Shown piece after piece: positions 46,131-55,110 of a stretch of DNA of 64,000 nt. The DNA comes from Beijerinckiaceae bacterium (GTDB lineage Bacteria; Pseudomonadota; Alphaproteobacteria; Rhizobiales; Beijerinckiaceae), in contig CP024846.1 of assembly GCA_004564215.1 (NCBI GenBank), forward strand, positions 1,612,001-1,676,000. Direction: 5' to 3'. The stretch's first letter is position 1, and each line of letters opens with the position of its first letter. The notes under the pieces were generated by a model that did not search any database, was not told the origin of the DNA, and saw only the letters and a list, made by a program, of their open reading frames with translations. The translations under genes and the position numbers were made by a program.

Positions 46131-47117
46131 TTACTTCCATTGCAGTGGGAATTTTAGATTGCCGCTACCATCATAAACACCCCAATGTGTCTCAAACGGC
46201 CCCGGCGCTGTACTTTTCAAATCCTCATCATACGCCTCGAATACAAAACACCGTATCCCTCTGGCTGGAAGTCGCGGTGTTCCCGCGCCGCTTTTGCAGT
46301 GAGTGATCAAATTTTGCAGGAACGTCTGGGCGTTTGCGTTGTTGGCGTCCACGTCGCCGGCCGTGGGCCAGCCGCACTCGCCAATGACGATTTCGAGGTC
46401 CCCATACCCGATCTTGTCGAGCGCCACATGCAGAGCATCGATCATCGCGTCGAAGATGTTCTTGTAGGTATAAGCTCCATCTTTAACCCAGTGGTCAGAC
46501 CCTGCCGTGAACAGGCAATAATCCAATGGTACGTCGTTGCGATTCTGCGCGCGAGTTATGAAGGGATAGATGTTGACCATGAAAGGGGCGCCGCTAGCCT
46601 GCATTATCGCGCACGTGCCCTTGATGATCTCCACCAGCTCCGGCTTGATGGCGCCTGCGGATGGCGGATAGGAAGCCCCCATGAATTCGAAATTTTGGGG
46701 AACAGTCACGCCGATCCCTAACAATCCTGCTTTATTCAATGCTGCATTGAGGTTCTTGACCGCGGGGGCCAAGACCTTATCGAATTGATGATTTTGCCAT
46801 GAACCCAGAGGCTCATTTCCAACACAGATCCAGGAGAGTTTCGCCGTAGCAAATTTCTGGATCTCGGTAATGAAGTCCTGGGTTTGGCCGTTTGCGAAGG
46901 ACACGAGGTCGTCATTCGACGTCCCGACTGCATATGTGAGCACCGGGTTCTTGCCCCCTGCGGCCGTGACGAAGTCCTTATCCGGGAGAGAAAATGTCTT
47001 CACCATGTTCACAAGCGGTGCAATCTGGTTCCCCGCCGCGCTGGGATCAATAGGTTTCGATTGAAAAGCGGTGCTAAAATTCATTCCCATGACAAAATTG
47101 GACGGGACGGGAGCCAT
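46131..47117 (-). CDS. GH17-type beta-1,3-glucanase-like protein
   Basis: 328 aa (beta/alpha)8 glycosidase of family 17. Acid/base Glu102 lies in VGNEP and nucleophile Glu247 in the GH17 signature IGECGWPTAG. Surrounding segments (IYPFI, IFDAMIDALHVALDKIGY) resemble plant beta-1,3-glucanases. No signal peptide is seen at the chosen ATG 47117, which has GAGGAAAA upstream. Base composition is less GC-rich than the surroundings. Substrate presumably a beta-1,3-glucan, maybe fungal or plant; this is inference from family. Confidence 0.8.
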   Translation of the reverse strand: MAPVPSNFVMGMNFSTAFQSKPIDPSAAGNQIAPLVNMVKTFSLPDKDFVTAAGGKNPVLTYAVGTSNDDLVSFANGQTQDFITEIQKFATAKLSWICVGNEPLGSWQNHQFDKVLAPAVKNLNAALNKAGLLGIGVTVPQNFEFMGASYPPSAGAIKPELVEIIKGTCAIMQASGAPFMVNIYPFITRAQNRNDVPLDYCLFTAGSDHWVKDGAYTYKNIFDAMIDALHVALDKIGYGDLEIVIGECGWPTAGDVDANNANAQTFLQNLITHCKSGAGTPRLPARGIRCFVFEAYDEDLKSTAPGPFETHWGVYDGSGNLKFPLQWK

Positions 47118-47274
47118 ATCGTTTTCCTCGTTTGTTGGCGTTCCTCCGTTAGGGCGGCTTACGAGAGACCTTCCGCAGACCCGGCAATGCCCCACGCTGC
47201 CTGCGCGGTTCCGGGATCATGAAACTAGGGTCTTGGTGCCCCCTAATCGGTGTACAGTTTTTCTATATTCACTT

Positions 47275-47302
47275 TTTATAAAAAAAATAAAACTATTGTC
47301 AG
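47275..47302 (-). promoter_or_regulatory. Sigma-70-like promoter for the GH17 gene
   Basis: On the minus strand, CTGACA (47297-47302) and TATAAA (47275-47280) are separated by 16 nt inside a markedly AT-rich patch unusual for this genome. It lies about 158 nt before the GH17 ATG. No start site is known; the fit is by eye. Confidence 0.45.
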
Positions 47303-47351
47303 TCATATAACCGAGACCGTGCCCGCATCGAGAAACCCCTTCGGGTCCGAC

Positions 47352-48389
47352 TCAAGAAATCCCGCTTTGGCGATAACGGCTCTTCCAACTCGGCAGGGCG
47401 CCTGGAAAAGGCAAGGGCTCTGCCTCGTAGATTGCGCGCGCAATTGCACGCGAAAGACAATCAGCGGCCAACATGCCGATCTCGGTCTGGTCGCGGAGCG
47501 TCGGCAGTTTCCGCGCTGCGCCTGTCGCGGCGGCAAAAATCGTATCGCCATCCATGGCCGCATGCGTGGGACGCAATGCCCGCGCCATGCCGTCATGCGC
47601 CATAATCGCAAGGCGTTTGGCTTCCGGTTTCGTCAGGGTCGTATCGGTGGCAACGATCGCGATCGTCGTATTTTCCGCAGCCTCGCCCTTGATGCGCAAA
47701 TTGAGCGCGCCGGATGGCCAGGGAGTTGGCCAGCCCAGCCCGCCGAACTCGCCATCTCGTTCATAGGGAGCGGCCCAGAAATGCGGGCCATCGCCAATCG
47801 TCGCTCGGCCGACGGCATTGACCGCAACGAGAGCGCCGACCCGAAAGCCGCCTGACGTCGTGTCGCTCGCCGAGCCGAGGCCGCCTTTCAGGTCAACCGT
47901 CGTCGCGCCATATCCCGCGCCGACGCTGCCTAGCAAAAAATCATCCGCCGCCGCAGCCGCGGCCCGATAGCCCAAATGCCAATAGATCGGCTCGCGCCCA
48001 AAATTTTTATCGCCGCCATTCAGAAGGTCGAAAAGAATCGCGCCCGGCGCGATCGGCACCTTGATGTCACGGACGGCAAAACCCCGGCCGCTCTCGCGGA
48101 GAAAAGCCAGAACCCCGCCCATTGAATCAAGGCCATAGACGGAGCCGCCCGAAAGGACCAGGGCGTCGATCCGGTCGACACTCATCTCGGGTTCGAGCAA
48201 GGCCGAATCGCGCAGCCCCGGCGCCCCGCCATGCACCGCAACCGAGGCGACGACGGGAGCGTCAAAAATCAGCGCGGTGACCCCCGAGCCGAGCTTTTGG
48301 TCGTGCGCATGCCCGACCCGAAGGCCGGAAAGATCGGTGATGAGATTTTTCAAACTTGCCGCAAGGCAACAGAGCGAAGGGAGTTTCAA
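47352..48389 (-). CDS. P1 family (DmpA-type) peptidase
   Basis: 345 aa. LSGLRVGHAHD at the N-terminus, the GGSVYGLDSMGGV segment and the cleavage-site region NTTIAIVATDTTLTK are typical of the self-processing DmpA/P1 family. Members are N-terminal nucleophile aminopeptidases acting on peptides or amides. Autocleavage would occur before the Thr of the NTT motif or a nearby residue; not confirmed. The first ~14 residues may be too long; no better start is clear. Confidence 0.85.
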   Translation of the reverse strand: MKLPSLCCLAASLKNLITDLSGLRVGHAHDQKLGSGVTALIFDAPVVASVAVHGGAPGLRDSALLEPEMSVDRIDALVLSGGSVYGLDSMGGVLAFLRESGRGFAVRDIKVPIAPGAILFDLLNGGDKNFGREPIYWHLGYRAAAAAADDFLLGSVGAGYGATTVDLKGGLGSASDTTSGGFRVGALVAVNAVGRATIGDGPHFWAAPYERDGEFGGLGWPTPWPSGALNLRIKGEAAENTTIAIVATDTTLTKPEAKRLAIMAHDGMARALRPTHAAMDGDTIFAAATGAARKLPTLRDQTEIGMLAADCLSRAIARAIYEAEPLPFPGALPSWKSRYRQSGIS

Positions 48390-48584
48390 CTATCTGGAAT
48401 TTGCCTCGCGCGGTCAACTCAGCCTTGAATCTTTGACGTGTTTGCCCGTGGCTTTCGCAAGGATTTATGTGTGCACCGCACAATCGTTCTCCAGATTTCA
48501 TCCCCCATTCAAACGCTTCAGAAAGCCGCGGGCCGGTGGCTTGACCGCGACTTTCGCGCATGACTATTCTCGCCGCGCTTTGAT

Positions 48585-48605
48585 CCCCGCTGAACAGCAG
48601 CGGGG
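48585..48605. promoter_or_regulatory. 8-bp GC hairpin in the leader of the 48646 gene
   Basis: CCCCGCTG-AACAG-CAGCGGGG, a perfect stem 41 nt before the ATG of the following small gene. The neighbour on the left is transcribed away from it, so it is not that gene's terminator. Confidence 0.4.
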
Positions 48606-48645
48606 CTCGATCGGCAAATCAACAACAGAAAGTTCGGCGGACCAA

Positions 48646-48945
48646 ATGGTACGAGAATTTCAATATCGCGGGGAAACGTTCAGAGTTAATGCGCATGGCA
48701 TCGCGGGCCATGAGGAAGTCTTCATCATCTATCTCGTCGATGGCGAAGAAGTCGAAGAAACCTCCATCGATCGGATGACCGAGGAGAACGACACAAGCGC
48801 CCCCCTTGAAGATATTTGCGTCATGCTGTGCGATCGCCTGATCGCCGAGCACAACATCGCGTGTGGGGCTCCCGATTCCGGTTTCACCTGGGTCGAAGGA
48901 AAAGTCCTCGCGCAAGTTCATGACGGCATTCAAGATCGTCATTGA
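48646..48945 (+). CDS. Small hypothetical protein
   Basis: 99 aa acidic protein (MVREFQYRGETF start; LEDICVMLCDRLIAEHNI middle). No signal peptide, membrane helix or recognisable family. The frame is open upstream but that part is unlike protein. The ribosome site is weak (GGCGG). It could be a conserved hypothetical of alphaproteobacteria; function unknown. Confidence 0.5.
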   Translation: MVREFQYRGETFRVNAHGIAGHEEVFIIYLVDGEEVEETSIDRMTEENDTSAPLEDICVMLCDRLIAEHNIACGAPDSGFTWVEGKVLAQVHDGIQDRH

Positions 48946-49081
48946 TTTGATTGCGGCAGCTCTTGCATCGCCCCAAGCGTGATCCGGGATGCCGACACGC
49001 TTGGGGAAGTCATGTGACAAGCGGACCTCAAGCAAACGTCAGGTCTGGAACGATCTTGTGCTTGTCACGCGCCAGCAATCC

Positions 49082-49678
49082 CTAAGTCGCGCCATACCGA
49101 TTGACCACATCATGCGCGAGCTTGCCTCCTTCCGCCAGGAAGCGGCTGATGATCGCCTGCGCGTTGGGGGTACAAAAATGGTAGATCCGTTCGTAATCAC
49201 GAAAACCGCGATTGTAGACGCCGGCTAGCCGTTCCTTGCGGGCACCGGTCTGCGCTTCAGCTTCGAGAAGCTCCCGCATTTTGGCGCGCCAATCGACCCC
49301 GGGAGCCGATCCGCACAGCTCGTTGAGATAGGTCAGCGCGCCGAGAATTTCCGCAAGCCGAAATAGATCCGGATCGTAGGGCGGCGGCGGCGTCTCGGAC
49401 TCGGGCGCCGGATTTACCGGACCATTTGGCGTTGGCTTGGCCGGCGTGCCCTTGGGGGAGGTGGGTTTTTTCGCCACTTTCGGCTTGGCCTTGGGATGCA
49501 CGGGCGCCGGTGGCCTGATCTGCGCCGGCGGCGGTCCCGCGGGCGGGCGGCCAAAGAAGAAATCGAATTGGGCGTAAGCCGGAACCGAGATCAAGACGCA
49601 CATTATCGCCACAACACTGGTCCGGCGCGTCATCTTCAGAATGTTTTTGACGCCAGCAATCACCAAAGCTCCTTTCAT
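49082..49678 (-). CDS. TIGR02301 family periplasmic protein
   Basis: 198 aa. Signal peptide to about residue 36 (cleavage after VPAYA), then a Pro/Lys-rich linker (residues ~45-90) and a C-terminal domain with LAEILGALTYLNELCG and FCTPNAQAIISRF, typical of TIGR02301. Two conserved cysteines could form a disulfide. Function unknown. The ATG overlaps the stop of the Nudix gene by 4 nt. Confidence 0.8.
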   Translation of the reverse strand: MKGALVIAGVKNILKMTRRTSVVAIMCVLISVPAYAQFDFFFGRPPAGPPPAQIRPPAPVHPKAKPKVAKKPTSPKGTPAKPTPNGPVNPAPESETPPPPYDPDLFRLAEILGALTYLNELCGSAPGVDWRAKMRELLEAEAQTGARKERLAGVYNRGFRDYERIYHFCTPNAQAIISRFLAEGGKLAHDVVNRYGAT

Positions 49679-50190
49679 GGGCAAGCTTTCGCGATGGCCC
49701 TGCCCTCGCTCCGCAGGGCAAGGAGAGATTGCGCGGCCTCGACCACCGCAACGACATGCGGCGTGCAGTCGAGATCGGCAAGACGCGCGGGTTCGGCCCA
49801 AACAATTTCGGCGGCTTCCGGTCCGGGCGTGCCCTCTCCCGCGATCCATTCCCCGACGAATGACGCGATGACATAATGGTGCCGGATCTTGTCGGCGCCG
49901 TCGCGCTCGATCGATTCCACGTGCCGATTGAACGCGATGATCCGCGCATCGACTTGCACCTCTTCCCACAGCTCGCGCAAGGCCGCCGCCTCCAAGGTCT
50001 CGCCCACCTCAACGAGTCCGCCCGGCAATGAGAAGGCGCCGGCAAACGGCGGATTGCCACGTTTGGCGAGAAGAACCCGCCCGAAGCGAAATACTGCGAG
50101 GCTGACCGCGAGACATGGACGATTCGGGTAGTCCCGCGCCGACCGTGCGGTCGTCTCTATGGACGCGTCGAGTAATTCACCCTGTCTCAT
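49675..50190 (-). CDS. Nudix hydrolase
   Basis: 171 aa with a full Nudix box, [22 protein letters not shown] (about residues 58-79). ADP-ribose or nucleotide diphosphatase subgroup is likely. ATG 50190 has AAGGAG upstream; it overlaps the pdxH stop by 4 nt, giving a three-gene coupled operon pdxH-nudix-TIGR02301. Confidence 0.85.
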   Translation of the reverse strand: MRQGELLDASIETTARSARDYPNRPCLAVSLAVFRFGRVLLAKRGNPPFAGAFSLPGGLVEVGETLEAAALRELWEEVQVDARIIAFNRHVESIERDGADKIRHHYVIASFVGEWIAGEGTPGPEAAEIVWAEPARLADLDCTPHVVAVVEAAQSLLALRSEGRAIAKACP

Positions 50191-50801
50191 GGGTAAAGGC
50201 GCTCCTTGCGCCAAGCCTCCTGCGGCGTTTCCCGACGGAAGGCGATACGGTCGTGAAGACGAAAGATGCCTTCAGACCAAAACTCCAAATAGAGCGGCGA
50301 AATCTTGTAGCCCTTCCAATACGGCGGCCGGGGGATTTCGCCAAAGCCAAATTTCGCTGCATATTTAGCCGCGGCCGCCTCGAGCGCCAGCCGGCTTTCG
50401 AGCGCGCGCGATTGCTGGCTTGCCCAAGCGCCGATCTTGCTTTGCAATGGACGGCTTGCGAAATAGATGTCAGCATCGGCATCGCTGACGAAACTTACCG
50501 GGCCCCGCAAACGGACCTGCCGCCGCAACGACTTCCAGTGCAACACCGCCGCTGCCTGCATATTGGCGCGGAGCTCTTGACCCTTCGCACTCTCGGAGTT
50601 TGTATAGAAGATGAACCCTGACGCATCCGCCGCCTTGAGCAGGACCATCCGCACGTTGGGGAGGCCATTGGCATCGACGGTTGCAAGCGCCATCGCATTC
50701 GGATCGTTCGGTTCGCTTTTTTGCGCCGCATCGAACCAAGACGAGAACAAAGCGGACGGCTCATTTGTCTCGGTGAAGTCACGACTCGTTAACTCGTTCA
50801 A
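50187..50801 (-). CDS. pdxH: Pyridoxamine 5'-phosphate oxidase
   Basis: 204 aa from a TTG start at 50801, which has AGGAG at 8 nt spacing and gives the usual PdxH length with the normal beginning LTSRDFTE. An in-frame ATG at 50927 would add 42 residues without family resemblance. Conserved segments include [32 protein letters not shown]-like [10 protein letters not shown], and the C-terminal [13 protein letters not shown] enzyme making pyridoxal phosphate. Confidence 0.92.
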   Translation of the reverse strand: MNELTSRDFTETNEPSALFSSWFDAAQKSEPNDPNAMALATVDANGLPNVRMVLLKAADASGFIFYTNSESAKGQELRANMQAAAVLHWKSLRRQVRLRGPVSFVSDADADIYFASRPLQSKIGAWASQQSRALESRLALEAAAAKYAAKFGFGEIPRPPYWKGYKISPLYLEFWSEGIFRLHDRIAFRRETPQEAWRKERLYP

Positions 50802-50934
50802 CGCTAAATCTCCTGAAGACGCAAATCCAACCAGCGGCAACGTCGTGACAGGCAAGGTCTTCAGCCGCAATCGTCGATATGAACCAAACGCGACGCCTTG
50901 TAGCACGGCTGGCCAACCGCGAGCCATTTTTCGT

Positions 50935-51396
50935 TTGGCGCGGCTTGATTCTCATGGACAAAACACCCTCGCGCGGGCTTGCCTTGCCGGCATCCTCGGC
51001 AGCTTCGGCGCGCTGCTCGCCGGTTGCTCCATGTCGTTTCCGATCTCCCCCTTGATGTCGCCGCCTTCAAGCGAGGACACGACAGGCGCGATCCCAAAAT
51101 CGCCGCTCGCCACGCTCCTCGATGCCGAGGACTGGCGCCGCGCCAAGGCGGCGCTTTCCACCGCCCTCGATCCTCAGGGAAATGGCGCCCTCGTGACCTG
51201 GGAAAACCCGGATTCGGGGCACAAGGGCTCCTTTAGGCCGGTGGGCAAGGCCTACCCCTCGGAGTCCGGCATTTGCCGGGTTTTTCTCGCGGAGATTGAC
51301 CGGAAGAGCGATCCGAAGTCGATTCAAGGCACCGCCTGCGCGGATAAGCAGGGTCAGTGGACCATCGCCGAGTCGAAGCCCTGGAAAAAGATTTAG
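50935..51396 (+). CDS. RT0821/Lpp0805-family surface lipoprotein
   Basis: About 153 aa. A signal peptide with lipobox LLAGC ends near residue 31, so the mature protein is lipid-anchored. The mature domain has a conserved [10 protein letters not shown] segment and a Cys in [11 protein letters not shown], matching the 17-kDa-antigen-like RT0821/Lpp0805 group. The start is uncertain: TTG 50935 is the nearest in-frame codon before the signal sequence, without a good ribosome site. Divergent from pdxH. Confidence 0.68.
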   Translation: MARLDSHGQNTLARACLAGILGSFGALLAGCSMSFPISPLMSPPSSEDTTGAIPKSPLATLLDAEDWRRAKAALSTALDPQGNGALVTWENPDSGHKGSFRPVGKAYPSESGICRVFLAEIDRKSDPKSIQGTACADKQGQWTIAESKPWKKI

Positions 51397-51527
51397 ATTA
51401 TAGCTAAGTCTCGCTGCAATCAGAGGCTTGGCACCCGCCAGCCTTGCGTCCGGCGTGCTCAAGCACCAATTTTGCAGGAGAAGTGCGCTCGGGCCAAAGC
51501 TGAGCGAGCGCTGGAACGGGACGATCG

Positions 51528-52490
51528 ATGCGTGATCCTTATGTGGTTTTGGGCGTAGAAAAATCGGCGGATGCGGCAGAGATCAAGAAGGTCTTTCGCA
51601 AGCTGGCAAAAAAATTTCATCCAGACCAAAGCAAGGACCCCAAGGCGAAGGAAAAATTCTCCGAGGTCAGTCTGGCCTACGAGATTTTAGGCGACGAGAA
51701 GAAGCGGGCCGCGTTCGACCGCGGCGAAATCGACGCCGAGGGCAAGCCCCGTTTCCATGGTTTTGAAGGGTTTGGCGCCGGAGGGCCGGGTTTTGGCCAG
51801 AGAGCTGGTGCGGGCGGCCCGGGTTTCGAGCATTTCGAGTTTAATTTCGGCGGCCGGCCTGGGGCCCAAGGTTTTAACGCCAGCGACATGTTTGCCGATC
51901 TCTTCAACGCGGGCGTGGCCGGCGCCCGCAAAGGCCGTGGCGCGCATGCGCCGCCCCAGCGTGGCGAGGATCTAGCCGAAAGCGTGACAATCGGCCTCGC
52001 CGAGGCCGTGAAGGGCACGACGGCCCGGGTGACTTTGCAGACCGGCCGCACGCTGGAGGTCAAGGTTCCGCCGGGCATTGAAGACGGCAAGCAAATTCGC
52101 CTCAAGCGGCAAGGGCAACCCAGTCATTTCGGCGGCGAGCCCGGCGACGCGATCGTAACCGTGCGTATTTCCAAACATCCGTTTTTTCGGGTGGAAGGAC
52201 GCGACTTGCGGCTGGACCTGCCAATCACCCTTTACGAAGCGGTGCTGGGAGGAAAGGTCAATGCGCCAACCCTCGATGGCACGGTGGAACTTGCGGTGCC
52301 TCCCGGCTCGAACGGCGGCCGTACACTGCGGCTGCGCGGCAAGGGCCTTCCCACCTCGCAGGGATCCGCCGGCGACCTTTTGGTGACACTGAAAATCGTT
52401 CTGCCGGACGAGCCAGACCCGGATCTCACCAGTCTTCTGCGCAAATGGGAGGCCCAAAAGCCCTACAATCCGCGCCGTGAGATGAAGTAA
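51528..52490 (+). CDS. J-domain chaperone, DnaJ/CbpA-like
   Basis: 320 aa. J domain residues 1-~70 with the HPD triad at 31-33, a Gly/Phe-rich linker (residues ~80-130, GFGAGGPGFGQ), and the DnaJ C-terminal substrate-binding domains without the zinc-finger cysteines. This is the CbpA or type-II (DjlA-unlike) arrangement. It stimulates DnaK ATPase. Stands alone; a sigma/anti-sigma pair lies downstream on the other strand. Confidence 0.92.
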   Translation: MRDPYVVLGVEKSADAAEIKKVFRKLAKKFHPDQSKDPKAKEKFSEVSLAYEILGDEKKRAAFDRGEIDAEGKPRFHGFEGFGAGGPGFGQRAGAGGPGFEHFEFNFGGRPGAQGFNASDMFADLFNAGVAGARKGRGAHAPPQRGEDLAESVTIGLAEAVKGTTARVTLQTGRTLEVKVPPGIEDGKQIRLKRQGQPSHFGGEPGDAIVTVRISKHPFFRVEGRDLRLDLPITLYEAVLGGKVNAPTLDGTVELAVPPGSNGGRTLRLRGKGLPTSQGSAGDLLVTLKIVLPDEPDPDLTSLLRKWEAQKPYNPRREMK

Positions 52491-52527
52491 CCCGGCGGCG
52501 AGGCGTCCAGCCGCCATGACGCAACGT

Positions 52528-53391
52528 TTAGTTGAATGCTTCCACTTCGGCACGGATTTCCTCCGCGAGTTTTTGGAGTTCAGCCTCGGTCAGAGACCCG
52601 GCGAGCGCATAATCCGCCCCGTTTTGCCGCCAATAGACCGCAGCCGAGGGGAACTTGCCGGACTTGCGCGTGACCGTGTCGCTGGAATCATCGGAGCGTT
52701 CGACGCAAAGGGCGGCGTCGACGGCCTCCGACTTTGCGTAAAACATGCAGAGCATTTCGCCGAGTTCGCTCGGCATGACCCGTACACCCGCCAGCTTCAG
52801 CCCGCGCGATGATAGGTTTGGCAAAATCAACGCCGTCGCTTCCCCTCGCCGCGCGGCGGCGCCCTTTGGTGCCAGGCGAGCCACCGCGTCCTTTGCGTTA
52901 GGGGGCGGCGCGAAGGCCAGCAAGGCGGAGATCGTCCGGGTCACCAAAGCCTCGTCCGATCTGCCCGTCGCCCCGCTATCTGTGGCCGACGTCTCTTCCG
53001 ACCGGCTCAGCCGATCGAGGGCATATCTCCCGCCGGTCGCCAGGAGTGCCCCGGCCAAGAAAGCCAGCGCAATAAAGCTCGCCGCCCATCGGCGCCAGGA
53101 TTGAAGGGAAGCTACGGCCTGATCGAGTTTGCTGGCCTCGCTCCCCCCAGTTCCGCTCTCGGTCGGAGGAACAGCCGGCCAGGACAGATGGATCGGCTCG
53201 TTTTCAACCGAAGCGAAAGCGGCACGGATGGTTTCGTTCTGTCGCCGCCACGCTTGAACCCGGGCCGCGTCGGCCGGTGAATTGGCGAGAAAATTTCGGA
53301 CCGCCTCCCGGCGTCCGGGCTCCAGATCGCCATCGACGAAGCCATGCAACTCCGCTTCAGTCACCGGGGGCCGGGAGCCGCTGTCAGGCAT
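52528..53391 (-). CDS. Membrane anti-sigma factor
   Basis: 287 aa. N-terminal anti-sigma segment (HGFVDGDLEPGRREAV, residues 15-30), one membrane helix (about 105-125, WAASFIALAFLAGALLA), and a C-terminal periplasmic domain. It starts 6 nt after the sigma factor gene, the usual order for an ECF sigma / anti-sigma pair. No Cys/His zinc motif is seen at the N-terminus. Confidence 0.85.
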   Translation of the reverse strand: MPDSGSRPPVTEAELHGFVDGDLEPGRREAVRNFLANSPADAARVQAWRRQNETIRAAFASVENEPIHLSWPAVPPTESGTGGSEASKLDQAVASLQSWRRWAASFIALAFLAGALLATGGRYALDRLSRSEETSATDSGATGRSDEALVTRTISALLAFAPPPNAKDAVARLAPKGAAARRGEATALILPNLSSRGLKLAGVRVMPSELGEMLCMFYAKSEAVDAALCVERSDDSSDTVTRKSGKFPSAAVYWRQNGADYALAGSLTEAELQKLAEEIRAEVEAFN

Positions 53392-53397
53392 CAGTTT

Positions 53398-53931
53398 CTA
53401 TTTGACCACTCGCAGATAGGCAGGGCGAGGCTTCGGCGGGTGCACCAAAATTTCGGCCGGAGAATTCTGCCGCAGGGCCACTCGCGCCCGTGACACACGG
53501 GCAATCAGCACCGCGCGAGAGATTTTCAGAATCCGCGCGGCGTTCGCATAGCTGAAACCTTCGAGAACAACCAGCAGCAAGGCCTCGCGCTCCTCGAGCT
53601 TCAAGGCGGCAAGCGAACCTGCAAGCTTGTCCTGAGGCGAGGCAACAAGCGGAATTTTTTCAGCGGCATGCGGTCCGCCGCTCAATTGCTGAGTCTTGGC
53701 ACCCTGCCGACCGGCGGCAAGGGCCTCACGATGCCATTCCGTGAGAAGCGAATAAAGATGGAGGTAAAGCTCGATTTTTCGGAAGCTGGCCCCGGTTTCA
53801 TAGGTGCGCAGGACCACGGCATTCACCAAATCGTCGGCCATTTCGTTAGGCCCCGGTTGGCCGCTGACGAGCGCCCGCGCATAGCGGCGTAACCGCGGCG
53901 CACACCGATCCAGATGCTCTCGCAAGCTCAC
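53398..53931 (-). CDS. ECF-type RNA polymerase sigma factor
   Basis: 177 aa. Region 2 (RYARALVSGQPGPNEMADDLV, residues 15-35) and region 4 with the helix-turn-helix FSYANAARILKISRAVLIARVSRAR are visible. The region 2 core is somewhat degenerate. Paired with the anti-sigma factor downstream. Its stimulus is unknown. An EcfG-like promoter motif lies about 265 nt upstream (54197-54222). Confidence 0.88.
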   Translation of the reverse strand: MSLREHLDRCAPRLRRYARALVSGQPGPNEMADDLVNAVVLRTYETGASFRKIELYLHLYSLLTEWHREALAAGRQGAKTQQLSGGPHAAEKIPLVASPQDKLAGSLAALKLEEREALLLVVLEGFSYANAARILKISRAVLIARVSRARVALRQNSPAEILVHPPKPRPAYLRVVK

Positions 53932-54016
53932 CTTCGCGCTCCGTCGCCGGCGCCCACGCCGGCCTTGTGCGGCTTCGCCCTGATCACAAATATAAAGGCC
54001 TTCGCAGGCTCTTGCC

Positions 54017-54100
54017 TAGAGCGGTCGCCGAAAAAGGCGACCGGCTTCCCGAAAAAAGACCCGCCCCAACTTGTTGATTTTGAGCGCTTCCTCTTCGATC
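54017..54100. repeat. Second copy of TAGAGC-type intergenic repeat, shorter
   Basis: Begins TAGAGCGG and contains a 7-bp stem GGTCGCC-GAAAAA-GGCGACC (54023-54042); it ends with GAGCGCTTCC. The ends and the GAAAAA loop resemble the unit at 30084-30198, but the middle is different. Confidence 0.5.
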
Positions 54101-54196
54101 TTATGTGCAAATGGTCGAATTTCGCCAGCGCCGAAGTAAAACTGGCTGGGGTCTTTCCATTTCTACCTATCTTGCGCTAAACCCACGCAGCCCTTA

Positions 54197-54222
54197 AACG
54201 CGGCTGACACCGCGGCCGTTCC
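54197..54222 (-). promoter_or_regulatory. EcfG-like promoter motif, leftward
   Basis: On the minus strand GGAAC (54218-54222) and CGTT (54197-54200) are 17 nt apart, the consensus of the alphaproteobacterial general-stress sigma EcfG. It points at the ECF sigma / anti-sigma pair, about 265 nt away. The intervening DNA includes a dispersed repeat, so distance is a concern. Confidence 0.4.
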
Positions 54223-54261
54223 AATTGGCCGTTTCCTTAGTTTTTCTGATCCGGATCGAGA

Positions 54262-55110
54262 ATGACGCAACCGGGAATTTTTACGCCTGGACGACAAACT
54301 GCGGGAATCCTCGCGGGAAAACGGGGCTTGGTCCTCGGGCTCGCCAATAATCGGTCGATCGCTTGGGGAATCGCCAAGGCTGCCCATGAGGCGGGTGCCG
54401 AACTCGCCTTCACCTTCCAGGGCGAATCGCTCGAAAAAAGGGTCCGGCCCTTGGCCAAGGAACTCGGCGCCCATGTGGTGGGAGATTGCGATGTCACCGA
54501 CCCCGCGACCCTGGACGCCGCCTTCAAGCAAATTGAAAGTATTTGGGGGAATTTAGACTTCGTTGTGCACTGCGTGGCCTTTTCAGACAAGGATCAGTTG
54601 ACCGGCCGATATATCGACACGACAGCGGACAACTTCAGCAATTCTTTGCTGGTCTCCTGTTATTCTTTTACCGCCGTGGCGCAGCGCGCCGAAAAATTAA
54701 TGCCCAACGGCGGCGCGATGTTGACCCTCACGTATTATGGCGCGGAAAAATGGATGCCCCATTATAATGTGATGGGGCTTGCCAAGGCTGCGCTTGAATC
54801 GAGCGTCCGCTATTTGGCCGCGGATCTGGGCGAGCGCAACATTCGGGTCAACGCCATATCGGCCGGACCCATTAAGACTCTGGCGGCCTCCGGCATCGGC
54901 GACTTCCGCTATATTCTGAAATGGAACGAGTATAATGCTCCGCTTCGGCGTACGGTGACGATCGAAGAAGTCGGCGAGAGCGCCGCCTTTCTTTTGTCCT
55001 CAATGGCCCGCGGCATTACCGGCGAAATCCTTCATGTCGACGCGGGCTACCATGTCGTTGGCATGAAAAACCCCGCCGCCCCCGATATTTCCGTTCTTGG
55101 CAAGGATTGA
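54262..55110 (+). CDS. fabI: Enoyl-ACP reductase (NADH)
   Basis: 282 aa short-chain dehydrogenase-type FabI. Cofactor loop GLANNRSIAWGIA (residues ~26-38), catalytic Tyr and Lys in YNVMGLAK (Tyr-x6-Lys), and family segment GPIKTLAASGI. Final reduction step of fatty-acid elongation; the isoform is the triclosan-sensitive type by family. A short non-core N-terminal extension (about 15 residues) precedes the fold. Confidence 0.94.
   Translation: MTQPGIFTPGRQTAGILAGKRGLVLGLANNRSIAWGIAKAAHEAGAELAFTFQGESLEKRVRPLAKELGAHVVGDCDVTDPATLDAAFKQIESIWGNLDFVVHCVAFSDKDQLTGRYIDTTADNFSNSLLVSCYSFTAVAQRAEKLMPNGGAMLTLTYYGAEKWMPHYNVMGLAKAALESSVRYLAADLGERNIRVNAISAGPIKTLAASGIGDFRYILKWNEYNAPLRRTVTIEEVGESAAFLLSSMARGITGEILHVDAGYHVVGMKNPAAPDISVLGKD

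Larger units (their letters stand above)
53932..54261. other. Intergenic region between sigma-factor and fabI genes
   Basis: Holds a repeat unit at 54017-54100 and an EcfG-type promoter motif read leftward (54197-54222). A rightward promoter for fabI is expected in the last 80 nt but no good match was found by eye. No gene is supported. Confidence 0.55.

Noticed and set aside
51687-51947. Repetitive GC-rich stretch considered as a tandem repeat
   Set aside because: It encodes the Gly/Phe-rich linker of the J-domain protein; the repetition is explained by codon use for Gly, Pro and Phe.
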